From Chloromonas sp. AAM2 (lineage: Eukaryota > Chlorophyta > Chlorophyceae > Chlamydomonadales > Chlamydomonadaceae), in the NCBI GenBank assembly GCA_004335635.1, contig QAXH01004933.1, forward strand, positions 71,042-81,849: a DNA stretch of 10,808 nucleotides. Direction: 5' to 3'. The notes under the pieces are model-generated. The model ran no database searches and had not been told where the DNA came from. It saw only the letters and a program-made list of their open reading frames with translations. A program made the position numbers and the translations under genes. Below are positions 1 to 7,061 of this stretch, piece by piece; position 1 is the stretch's first letter; the number at the start of each line of letters is the position of its first letter.

Positions 1-591
1 GCTTTGCCCGATTTCAGATAAATGCTGATGTCTGAGACCTTTGTAGATGGATGCATTGTTACTTCGCCAGCTAAAGTGTGTAGTTGCAGTTGGATTTTGT
101 CCTGCCCCAGTACTGCCGGTTATAGCTGTAACATGGACATCATCATGTAATAAATTTGAATCGGCTAAAGGCAGTAAGGTCAATTGAATACATGTCGCAA
201 AACAGCCGGGATTAGCGATATGCGTACTTTTTTTGATCCGATCGCGGTTCAGTTCAGGTAATCCATAAACAAAATGATGTTCGCCTTGTATACGATAATC
301 AGAGCTTAAGTCAATAACCTTTGCCGAGTTGGGAATCACTCCGCTTTCTACAATTCCTTTGGACCGGCCATGTCCGGCACAGAGAAAAACGACATCCACA
401 TCCTGATTTAATTCAGCGTCAAATTTAATGTCGGTTTCTCCCGTTAGGTCGGAGTGGGCTTTATGTAAATACTCCCCGCTATGACTTCGGCTAACAACAC
501 TCTTGATTTCCACTTCAGAATGATGAAGTAAAATTCTGAGCAGTTCGCCGGCTGTGTAACCGGCACCACCAATGATACCTGCTTTAATCAT
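1..591 (-). CDS. argC: N-acetyl-gamma-glutamyl-phosphate reductase (partial, C-terminus beyond the left edge)
   Basis: Catalyses the NADPH-dependent reduction of N-acyl-glutamyl-5-phosphate to the semialdehyde in cytoplasmic arginine biosynthesis. The reading frame is open from the ATG at 591 to the window edge, giving 197 codons of a family usually about 320-350 residues long. The N-terminus carries a dinucleotide-binding glycine motif (IIGGAGYTAGEL, residues 6-17). The catalytic cysteine is C130 in NPGCFAT (127-133), and TGSTGAG (158-164) matches the family's glycine-rich segment. The start overlaps the argG stop by 8 bases (ATGATTAA), and an AGGG lies 8 bases upstream of the ATG, one of only two convincing ribosome sites in the window. 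Whether the substrate is the acetylated or the succinylated compound cannot be told from this gene: some Bacteroidota use succinylated intermediates. No break or missing key residue is seen in the visible part. Confidence 0.95.
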   Translation of the reverse strand, partial: MIKAGIIGGAGYTAGELLRILLHHSEVEIKSVVSRSHSGEYLHKAHSDLTGETDIKFDAELNQDVDVVFLCAGHGRSKGIVESGVIPNSAKVIDLSSDYRIQGEHHFVYGLPELNRDRIKKSTHIANPGCFATCIQLTLLPLADSNLLHDDVHVTAITGSTGAGQNPTATTHFSWRSNNASIYKGLRHQHLSEIGQS

Positions 592-1786
592 TATGTTTTC
601 CCTGTACTTTTTGTTGGATGAGCATTGAGTTGGATAAAATTTTGGTAAAACCTTTAACATCTTCGCCGCTCCAGGCGTTATTCATCTCGCCATATTGCCC
701 CGCTTTTGACCCCATCAGATCATTTTCAGATTCAATACCTTGCAATTCAAATCGCTTAGGTTCTAATTTTAAAATCACTTTTCCGGAGACGGTTTTCTGC
801 GTGTCTTCAAGGAAGGTTTCGATATTGCGCATCACAGGATCCAGATATTGTCCTTCGTGCATCAGCATGCCATACCAATCGGCGAGTTGATCTTTCCAAT
901 GAAGCTGCCACTTGCCCAGCGTGTGTTTCTCCAGGAGTTGGTGCGATTTTATAATCAGCATCGGTGCAGCAGCTTCAAATCCTACCCGTCCTTTAATTCC
1001 AATGATGGTATCGCCAACGTGAATGTCTCTGCCAATTCCATATGGCTGAGCTATTTCCTGAAGCTTTTTAATTAATTCGACAGAAGTTAATTGTTCATCG
1101 TTAAGGGCTATTGGTTCTCCTTTTTCAAAAACCAACTCCATCAATAAAGATCCACTGTTAACAACTTTTGTTGGCCACGCTTCTTCCGGAAGTCCCTGAT
1201 GAGACGTCAGCGTTTCGGCTCCACCCACCGAGGTTCCCCACAATCCTTTGTTGATAGAATACTTGGCTTTGGCCCATTCCTGATCCACACCGTGTTTCTT
1301 AAGGTAAGCCACTTCTTCCTCGCGACTCAACTTCTGATCCCGGATTGGGGTGATGATTTCGATCTCAGGTGCCATCACCTGGAAAACCAGGTCAAAACGA
1401 ACCTGATCATTTCCGGCGCCGGTGCTTCCGTGAGCGATGGCATCGGCTCCGATCTCTTTGGCATATTTAGCGATTGCCACCGCTTGGAAAACACGTTCTG
1501 CACTTACCGAAAGAGGATAAGTGTGGTTCTTAAGCACATTTCCAAAGATCAAATACCTGATGCCTTTTTCATAGAATTCCTGTTCTACATTCAGCATTAC
1601 ATGATTCTTAATACCCAGTTTTTTTGCTTTTTGTGTTAATGCCTTTTCTTCAGCTTCATCAAATCCACCGGTATTTACGGCAGCTGTAGAAACCTCATAA
1701 CCTTGATCTTTGGCCAGCCAGATAGCGCAGTAGGTCGTGTCAAGTCCTCCGCTAAAGGCAAGTAAAACTTTTTTCTTGTTGCTCAT
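584..1786 (-). CDS. argG: Argininosuccinate synthase
   Basis: Joins citrulline and aspartate with ATP to make argininosuccinate, the next-to-last step of arginine synthesis, in the cytoplasm. The 400-residue length is normal for the family. The N-type ATP pyrophosphatase loop is at residues 11-17 (FSGGLDT), and the second signature HGSTGAGNDQVRFD is at 119-132, where the more common form is HGCTGKGNDQVRFE. As I recall, the AHGSTGAGNDQ variant is typical of Bacteroidota-type enzymes. The segment YSINKGLWGTS (176-186) corresponds to the conserved YSIDxNLWG region. The start ATG overlaps the stop of the upstream 65-residue ORF by four bases (ATGA), with no Shine-Dalgarno, so translation is probably coupled. 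The stop overlaps the argC start. I see no damage and am confident in the assignment. Confidence 0.97.
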   Translation of the reverse strand: MSNKKKVLLAFSGGLDTTYCAIWLAKDQGYEVSTAAVNTGGFDEAEEKALTQKAKKLGIKNHVMLNVEQEFYEKGIRYLIFGNVLKNHTYPLSVSAERVFQAVAIAKYAKEIGADAIAHGSTGAGNDQVRFDLVFQVMAPEIEIITPIRDQKLSREEEVAYLKKHGVDQEWAKAKYSINKGLWGTSVGGAETLTSHQGLPEEAWPTKVVNSGSLLMELVFEKGEPIALNDEQLTSVELIKKLQEIAQPYGIGRDIHVGDTIIGIKGRVGFEAAAPMLIIKSHQLLEKHTLGKWQLHWKDQLADWYGMLMHEGQYLDPVMRNIETFLEDTQKTVSGKVILKLEPKRFELQGIESENDLMGSKAGQYGEMNNAWSGEDVKGFTKILSNSMLIQQKVQGKHND

Positions 1787-1980
1787 GATATTGTTAGTCC
1801 AATTTTTTTAACTGTCGTTGCAAGGAGAGAGGATTTGGAATTTAATCTAAATTCTACGTCGAAGAACCCATATCCCTTATTCACCATCCGGAGTAATTCA
1901 TAGAGATAGCCACGGGCTTTGCCCTCTTTGTGCGCTGAATCCCTCGCAATAACGGCATGTTTTAGATTGATAGTTTTCAT
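1783..1980 (-). CDS. Small uncharacterised protein in the arginine operon (65 aa)
   Basis: I do not recognise this protein. It begins at an ATG that overlaps the GNAT stop (ATGA) and ends in a TGA that overlaps the argG ATG (ATGA), so it fits exactly between two genes and is probably translated by coupling. It is basic, with many Lys and Arg residues, and has no membrane segment, signal peptide or cysteine. A central helix-like stretch (GYLYELLRMVNKGYGF, about residues 24-39) precedes a short C-terminal part ending KIGLTIS. The gapless fit argues for a real gene. A role in arginine synthesis or its regulation is inferred only from position. It does not look like ArgR, which is about 150 residues with a winged-helix start. 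It could also be a spacer ORF kept only to carry ribosomes onto argG. Confidence 0.65.
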   Translation of the reverse strand: MKTINLKHAVIARDSAHKEGKARGYLYELLRMVNKGYGFFDVEFRLNSKSSLLATTVKKIGLTIS

Positions 1981-2621
1981 AAAAACAGGTTTATGGGATT
2001 CATTTTTTTTAAATACTTAATGGATTTAAGTTTTACCCAGCGATAATATTTCTTGATATTTTTTTCCCTCTCGGACCTGGGTTTATTGTTGGGATCGTTT
2101 GGATCGTACATCATTCCGGTGCAGAGGCAGTTACTTCGATTATTGCGTTGAAGAATGTCGTAATTAGGGCAGCTTTGGCAGCCGTTCCAGAAAGTTTCAT
2201 CCTGCGTAAGCTCTGAAAAGGTGACCGGTTTATAACCAAGGTCAGAATTTATTTTCATCACGGGAAGGCTGGTAGTGATACCAAACAATTTAGAGCCGGG
2301 ATATTTATTTTGTGAAAGTTCAAAAGCTTTGGACTTGATTTTTTTAGCCAAACCCTGTCCACGAAAATCAGGGTGCACGATGAGGCCGGAGTTGGCTACA
2401 TATTTTTTGTTTTCCCAAATCTCGATATAACAAAAGCCAGCCAGTACATCTCCATCTAATGCAATGACAGCATTGCCATTTCTCATTTTCTTTTTGATGT
2501 ATTCGGGATCACGCTTTGCGATACCAGTACCCCGTTTGTGAGCGGCTGATTCAATCAAATCGCAGATATCTTCTGCATAAAATGTATGCTGGACGGAAGC
2601 TATAAAAACTTGTGCGGACAT
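1977..2621 (-). CDS. GNAT-family N-acyltransferase with C-terminal four-cysteine motif, first gene of the arginine operon
   Basis: A 214-residue protein with a GNAT fold. Strand and motif A are at about residues 78-100 (GLIVHPDFRGQGLAKKIK), where RGQGLA is the Q/RxxGxG/A acyl-CoA pyrophosphate-binding loop. Beyond the usual GNAT core, residues 144-175 hold C148, C151, C165 and C167 (CxxC, 13 residues, CxC), which could bind a metal such as zinc. The tail is strongly basic. It opens the arginine operon and overlaps the next ORF by four bases. From memory, a similar GNAT precedes argG in many Bacteroidota, where it is a candidate for the first step, acylation of glutamate, in place of a classical ArgA or ArgJ. 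That function is inference from position. The start at 2621 lacks a Shine-Dalgarno; no better upstream start was found. Confidence 0.85.
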   Translation of the reverse strand: MSAQVFIASVQHTFYAEDICDLIESAAHKRGTGIAKRDPEYIKKKMRNGNAVIALDGDVLAGFCYIEIWENKKYVANSGLIVHPDFRGQGLAKKIKSKAFELSQNKYPGSKLFGITTSLPVMKINSDLGYKPVTFSELTQDETFWNGCQSCPNYDILQRNNRSNCLCTGMMYDPNDPNNKPRSEREKNIKKYYRWVKLKSIKYLKKMNPINLFL

Positions 2622-2652
2622 AATTTAAAAGACTGATAGAGTGAGTTTGTTG

Positions 2653-2681
2653 AATAAACTTCTTGGAAGAAGTTGAGTGAA
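2653..2681 (-). promoter_or_regulatory. Candidate promoter/operator of the arginine operon
   Basis: A perfect palindrome, AACTTCTTGGAAGAAGTT (2657-2674, 8-base arms, 2-base centre), lies about 35-53 bases before the GNAT start. On the minus strand it nearly fills a 17-base spacer between TTCACT (2676-2681, four of six to a -35) and TTTATT (2653-2658, four of six to a -10). An operator between promoter boxes would be a sensible layout, but both boxes are weak and the host's promoter consensus may differ. The palindrome is certain; its role is inference. Confidence 0.35.
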
Positions 2682-2734
2682 ATTAGAATCTTGCGGTAAA
2701 GAGATGAGCGCTGTTTTTACACAGCAATAATATA

Positions 2735-2773
2735 ATGACTACCGCCGTCGCGGAGGCCGCCGGAGAGGAGTAA
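2735..2773 (+). other. GC-rich block with a 12-codon ORF
   Basis: Bases 2741-2770 are 24/30 G or C inside an AT-rich gap. On the plus strand they read as a tiny ORF (ATG at 2735, TAA at 2771-2773) encoding MTTAVAEAAGEE. No Shine-Dalgarno precedes it. It could be a leader peptide, a dispersed GC-rich repeat or chance. I do not claim it is a gene; the compositional break is what is seen. Confidence 0.3.
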
Positions 2774-2955
2774 CGTTGATTCTATGTGTGCTTTTAAATT
2801 TCATGGCTTGAAAGTAACTAAAGCTTAAACTTTTATACAAATTTTATTTGACATTTATTTTATGGGAACGAAATCAAGCTGAATTTTCATTTTAAACTGA
2901 AAGAGAATTGTTTAATTGCTCATATTCATCAAAAGAGATGCTGCAATTCTTTTAC

Positions 2956-2990
2956 AAAATCCACCGTTTTCTGCGGTGGATTTTAATTTT
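2956..2990 (+). terminator. Strong hairpin, terminator-like, without an obvious upstream gene
   Basis: AAAATCCACCG (2956-2966) pairs perfectly with CGGTGGATTTT (2974-2984) around a 7-base loop, followed by AATTTT. The A-tract in front and T-tract behind let it work in either direction. On the plus strand no annotated gene feeds into it: the nearest plus-strand gene starts 72 bases downstream. It may end a small RNA or be a leader terminator of the TPR operon. Confidence 0.7.
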
Positions 2991-3061
2991 AAGAATGATT
3001 TCAAAAAAGGCAACATCAGGCTAAGCAAAATAGGCACTTTCCTGTTATACTTAGCGTTGAT

Positions 3062-4762
3062 ATGAATGCCATGAAATGTTCCATACTCATATTTATAAGT
3101 GTTCTCCTCTCGGGAGTAAATCCGTTATATGCGCAAATTCAAACGCAAACGGAATTGTCGGCAAAGGCAGCCTACATACAGGGACTGGAAGCGTTTGAAA
3201 ATGAGGAATATGAAAGAGCACGAGAATTATTATTGCAAGCACGGAGAGACCTGCCCGAAGCATCAGGGGTAAATTATGCGCTGGCCGATGCTTATTTTAA
3301 AATGAATGATCTGCCCAATGCTGCAGTATATGGAAAACAAGCCGTAGAGTCTGATCCTAAAAACAAATGGTATCGAATACAGTTAGCAGAGATATACAGA
3401 AGTGCCGGACGGAATAATGCGACCTTGGAAGAACTGAACACACTTCTTGAATATCATCCTGCCGATGTAGATGTAAAACTAATGTTGGCTGATACCTACC
3501 GCACGTACGGGGAATTTGTTAAATCTAATCAGGTCCTGGACGACATTTTGAAACAAAGAGGCAATGATCCTCAAATACTGATGATAAAGTTTCGGAATTT
3601 TGAATCCCTGATGTTAGCTGATTCTGCTATTGCTCAGCTTGAAAGGTTAAGAGATATTGATCCGGATAACCTGGAGATGCTAAACTTATTAGGTTCCTAT
3701 TATGCCCGTGATAATCAGATAGGAAAGGCAAAAAAAGTGCTACAGGAGGCACTTGATAGAAATCCACGAGAGCCTGACGCTTTAATAAAATTAGCAGGAA
3801 TTTACCTTGATGAACAAAAGTGGGATAGTGCCGGCCAGCGTTTAAGTGTATTTATTTCTGATCCTTTAATTGATGCTGAATCAAAAATGAATATTGCTCG
3901 ATTTATGTATCGAAAGACGAGTGAAGCTGGACAAAACAATGCACTTGTACAGCAAACCGAGCGCGTGATGGATTCTTTGACTGCATCCGAAACCGATTTC
4001 GGCCCTGCTTTTACCCTTGCGGGTGAATTTTACGCACAATCAGGTCAAGCAGAAAAAGCACTTACCAAACTCGAGAGGGCAAATCAACTCCTTCCTCAAG
4101 ATGATATAGCCTGGAGGCAGCGACTTCAATTATTGATGAGTCTGCAGCGATACGAAGAGACAACAGAAGTGGGGAGAAAAGCTCATGAAAAAGTTCCAGA
4201 AGATGCTTACATCCAATTTTTTGTAGGCAGCGCGCATATGCTGATTGATGAAAATGTGGAGGCTGAAAAATGGTTAGAAAATGCATCGAGAGCACCGGCG
4301 CGCCGACCTTTCAAATCTATCATATACGGAACGTTGGGAGATGTAAGGGCAAATCTTGAAAAGCATGAGGAATCAGATGAAGCCTATGAATTGGCCTTGC
4401 GGTATGATCCTGAGAACGATAATGCGATGAATAACTATGCTTATAACTTGTCGGTACGGGAGGTAAACTTAGATCGTGCCGAAGAACTGGCGATTAAAGC
4501 GATGGAAGCCTCTCCTGAAAATGCAGCATATCTGGATACAATGGGCTGGATTTTTTTTAAAAAGGGTGAGTATGAAAAAGCGAAACGCTTTATTCAAGCT
4601 TCAGTTGAGACCGGAGAAGCAAGCGCTGAGGTATTAGAACATTTGGGTGACGTTCACGAGGCTCTTGGAAACGCAGAGGAGGCCAAAACATGGTGGGAAA
4701 AAGCCCTGAAAAAAGATTCTTCCCGTACGTATCTGCAAGAAAAAATAAATGATTTAAAGTGA
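3062..4762 (+). CDS. Exported tetratricopeptide-repeat protein, first gene of an envelope operon
   Basis: A 566-residue protein made almost wholly of tetratricopeptide repeats after a signal peptide (hydrophobic core about residues 7-20, likely cleavage after A24 in PLYAQ), so it should lie in the periplasm or at the outer membrane. Helical repeats run from about residue 33 to the end. The clearest are near 33-66, 69-100, 101-133, 203-236 and 420-550, and the last pair contains YLDTMGWIFFKKGEYEKA, a form frequent in envelope TPR proteins. TPRs are protein-binding scaffolds; no enzyme motif is seen. The start at 3062 is followed by a second in-frame ATG at 3071 that would give a tighter signal peptide, and neither has a Shine-Dalgarno. 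The stop overlaps the next start (GTGA). Neighbours suggest a part in outer-membrane lipoprotein handling or cell-wall remodelling, which is inference. Confidence 0.9.
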   Translation: MNAMKCSILIFISVLLSGVNPLYAQIQTQTELSAKAAYIQGLEAFENEEYERARELLLQARRDLPEASGVNYALADAYFKMNDLPNAAVYGKQAVESDPKNKWYRIQLAEIYRSAGRNNATLEELNTLLEYHPADVDVKLMLADTYRTYGEFVKSNQVLDDILKQRGNDPQILMIKFRNFESLMLADSAIAQLERLRDIDPDNLEMLNLLGSYYARDNQIGKAKKVLQEALDRNPREPDALIKLAGIYLDEQKWDSAGQRLSVFISDPLIDAESKMNIARFMYRKTSEAGQNNALVQQTERVMDSLTASETDFGPAFTLAGEFYAQSGQAEKALTKLERANQLLPQDDIAWRQRLQLLMSLQRYEETTEVGRKAHEKVPEDAYIQFFVGSAHMLIDENVEAEKWLENASRAPARRPFKSIIYGTLGDVRANLEKHEESDEAYELALRYDPENDNAMNNYAYNLSVREVNLDRAEELAIKAMEASPENAAYLDTMGWIFFKKGEYEKAKRFIQASVETGEASAEVLEHLGDVHEALGNAEEAKTWWEKALKKDSSRTYLQEKINDLK

Positions 4763-5520
4763 TCTACAGAAACCGGGTCTGTCTATTTAGTATTCTTTGT
4801 TTGGCGTTATTTATAGCAGCTTGCAGTACACCAAGGCCAATTACAGAAGGCAATTTTGAGCGGAGTGAGCAGTCTAAAGAGGAAATTGTAGGTGACATGA
4901 TCAATTATCAAAATACCCTACACTCCATCAGCGGAAAGGGGCGGGCGCTTGTGAGTGAACCGGGTAACAGCGACAGGGTTACCATAGATTTTGAAGCTGA
5001 TCAAAGCCTTAGCTTATTGACCATTCAAAACAGAATTGGGATTGAAGGCGGGCAGATGCTGGTGAATATGGATTCCATACTTATCTACAACCGGATTGAT
5101 AAAATAGCACAAAAAATTTCAGTCAACGATGGGAGGTTAACGAGCCTCAATGAGTTAGCTTCGATCAATATTTTAGATCTTCTAAATTATAAGGTGGAAG
5201 TCAGTGAAGTAGAGAGTGTATTTGAGGGTAATAATTCTTTGTTATTGCGTTTAGATAGTGGAACTCATGTATATCTTGATAAAAATACACGAACAGTTCA
5301 ACGAGTGGATAAAAATCAGGGAAGCAGTGCTTCTTACTCTCAAATTAAATATGAAAGTTATGGAACGCTTGATGGGTTCCTATTGCCCCGAAAGATCACG
5401 ATATTTAGCACTGATGGAAATTCAAGGGTGGTTTTCTTGATTCGAAGTTTAACCGTGAATCCTGAAAATTTAAATCTCAAAATCACTATTCCGGATAACG
5501 TTAAAATTCAGCGCATATGA
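4759..5520 (+). CDS. DUF4292-type outer-membrane lipoprotein, probable LolA/LolB-like fold
   Basis: A 253-residue lipoprotein: a hydrophobic leader followed by the lipobox IAAC, with C22 as the lipid-bearing cysteine. The mature part is rich in beta strands. Elements such as the VYLDKNTRTVQRV stretch (171-183) and LDGFLLPRKITI (204-215), then a closing NLKITIP, match my memory of DUF4292, a Bacteroidota family related to the LolA/LolB lipoprotein carriers. The sequence shows the lipoprotein character directly; the family and fold are recalled, not searched. The start is GTG at 4759, sharing bases with the TPR stop (GTGA). The end overlaps the EnvC-like gene (ATGA). A LolB-like role in inserting lipoproteins or other lipidic cargo into the outer membrane is possible but unproven. 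No residue 43 or other start alternative fits the lipobox better. Confidence 0.85.
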   Translation: MIYRNRVCLFSILCLALFIAACSTPRPITEGNFERSEQSKEEIVGDMINYQNTLHSISGKGRALVSEPGNSDRVTIDFEADQSLSLLTIQNRIGIEGGQMLVNMDSILIYNRIDKIAQKISVNDGRLTSLNELASINILDLLNYKVEVSEVESVFEGNNSLLLRLDSGTHVYLDKNTRTVQRVDKNQGSSASYSQIKYESYGTLDGFLLPRKITIFSTDGNSRVVFLIRSLTVNPENLNLKITIPDNVKIQRI

Positions 5521-6848
5521 AGAAACGCTTATTGATCACTCCTTTTGTGGTATTTGCTATTTTCCTGTTTTTGGGAACCGATATTTTGGCGCAAGCGCAA
5601 ACGTACGAAGAAAAACGACAAGCCTTATTACAGCGACAAGAAAATACCCGAGCTGAGATAAATGTATTAGAAGCCCGTATCAGAAACTATCAACAGCGTA
5701 TAAGTCAGGCGGAGGAACGGTACGATAAGTCATTTGAGCAGTTCCAGTCGCTGAATAATCTAATTGCACTTCAGGATGACAAAATTCAGAATCTACAGGA
5801 AGAGCAAAAGCAGATTGATGCAGAGATTCAGCTTACTGAGAAGGAAATTGAATTACGGGAAGCAGAGCTCGAACATTTAATTGAGAATTATAAGCAGATC
5901 GTATTATATGCCTATAAAAACGGCAGGACCGGGAATCTTGAATTATTACTGACGTCAAATTCGATTAATCAAATGATTGTGAGAGCCAACTATTTGAAAC
6001 GGTTTGAAGAGCAGAGAGCCAAACAAGCTGATGTGATTCGACAGAGTAAGAAAGAACTGGATGAAGTAAAAAGTGATCTGCAGGATAGCTACGAAAAAAA
6101 TCGGATGGTAATCGAGGAAATAAGGGAAGAGAAAGAAGAACTCGGTGAACAAAGACAGCAGCAAGAGCGAACAGTTGAACAGATAAAAGAAGAACGAAGT
6201 ACCTGGCTCAGCGAATTACGGAGAACACGCGAGGAAAAAGAAAACCTTGAAAATGTATTGAACCGCTGGATCAGTGAGGAAGAAGCTGTGATTGAAGCCG
6301 AAGCTGAGCGAAAACGAAGGTTGGAAGAAGCCCGTAAAATAGCCGATGCTCAGCGAAGAACAGAGGAAATGGCAAAATATTCAAGCCCAATTACTCGGGA
6401 AAGTTTCGTAAGTGATGAGGTGATGATGGCTCATGAGGAGCTGTTCGGTAACGCGAGAGGGGAATTAATTTGGCCCGTAAACAGTACAACGATATCCAAG
6501 AAATTCGGCCGGGTCAGAAATCCTTTATATGGAACGGTTACTGAGCACCCCGGAATAGATATAGTTGTTGATCCGGAATCTCCCGTTAAAGCAGTTTCAC
6601 CGGGGTACGTATTCAGAATACAACCATTACCTGGATACGGCGATGTGGTTTTTATGAAGCATGGCTCTTTCTACACCGCTTATGGAAACCTAAGCAGAAT
6701 TGATGTTGAGGTAGGCTCAGTTTTGAAAGAAGGAGAGCAAATCGGTCTTTCCGGGACAAGTCAGTCTGAATTAGGGGAAGTAATCTTTTTTCTTGTACGA
6801 AGAGGTAATGAAAATTTAAATCCTGAGAACTGGCTTTCTTCGAGGTAA
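5517..6848 (+). CDS. EnvC-like murein hydrolase activator, coiled coil plus degenerate LytM (M23) domain
   Basis: A 443-residue exported protein. The signal peptide ends near A25 (ILA|QAQ). Residues about 28-285 form a long charged coiled coil, broken around 130-160. A C-terminal LytM domain spans about 315-440. In active M23 peptidases zinc and catalysis need HxxxD, a histidine in YxHL and an HxH motif. Here H344 and D348 (HPGID) remain, but the YxHL position reads YGNL (N391), and the HLHFE segment is replaced by EVIFF (421-425). The domain is therefore probably not a hydrolase. Coiled coil plus degenerate LytM is the architecture of EnvC, which activates periplasmic amidases during daughter-cell separation. 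It is the last gene of the operon, starting inside the DUF4292 stop (ATGA). The amidase partner is not in this window. Confidence 0.92.
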   Translation: MKKRLLITPFVVFAIFLFLGTDILAQAQTYEEKRQALLQRQENTRAEINVLEARIRNYQQRISQAEERYDKSFEQFQSLNNLIALQDDKIQNLQEEQKQIDAEIQLTEKEIELREAELEHLIENYKQIVLYAYKNGRTGNLELLLTSNSINQMIVRANYLKRFEEQRAKQADVIRQSKKELDEVKSDLQDSYEKNRMVIEEIREEKEELGEQRQQQERTVEQIKEERSTWLSELRRTREEKENLENVLNRWISEEEAVIEAEAERKRRLEEARKIADAQRRTEEMAKYSSPITRESFVSDEVMMAHEELFGNARGELIWPVNSTTISKKFGRVRNPLYGTVTEHPGIDIVVDPESPVKAVSPGYVFRIQPLPGYGDVVFMKHGSFYTAYGNLSRIDVEVGSVLKEGEQIGLSGTSQSELGEVIFFLVRRGNENLNPENWLSSR

Positions 6849-7004
6849 TAGATTTGAATCATTATTATTTCGAAGAAAAGAACCAGAATATCCATTTGAC
6901 AGATTGCCCGTCTGATGGAATGGTGAGAATTAGATTTGGTACCTTAGCCTAAACGGTCAGAAGGAATTTTCATACTGAGGGTATAAAAAGCAAATCAAAC
7001 CCAT

Positions 7005-7046
7005 AAAAAAACCTGACTGGGAAACATCACAGTCAGGTTCTTTTTT
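7005..7046. terminator. Bidirectional intrinsic terminator between converging genes
   Basis: AACCTGACTG (7010-7019) pairs with CAGTCAGGTT (7030-7039) around a 10-base loop, with an A-run before and C plus six T after. It sits between the end of the EnvC-like gene (6848) and the end of the S9 peptidase gene (7062), which converge on it, so it can terminate both. Confidence 0.9.
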
Positions 7047-7061
7047 AAAAAGTACAAGCTT

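Larger units (their letters stand above)
2622..3061. other. 440-base divergent intergenic region
   Basis: No conventional gene is seen between the arginine operon (minus) and the TPR operon (plus). It holds the palindrome at 2657-2674, a small hairpin GCTGT/ACAGC (2710-2714 with 2721-2725), a GC-rich block at 2741-2770, and a terminator-like hairpin at 2956-2984. The rest is AT-rich. No clear promoter for the TPR gene could be assigned; TATACT at 3046-3051 is a possible -10 but has no partner -35. Confidence 0.7.

Noticed and set aside
1199..1639. Open frame of 146 codons on the plus strand inside argG
   Set aside because: It is antisense to a clear argG with all motifs, and its protein has no recognisable features.
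2651..2680. ArgR operator (ARG box) before the arginine operon
   Set aside because: One TGAAT is present, but the matching ATTCA half is missing at the right distance; the palindrome here has a different core.
2848..2853. TTGACA as the -35 of a small-RNA promoter
   Set aside because: The box is perfect, but no -10-like sequence lies 16-19 bases downstream (AAATCA at the 17-base position), so it cannot be claimed as a promoter.
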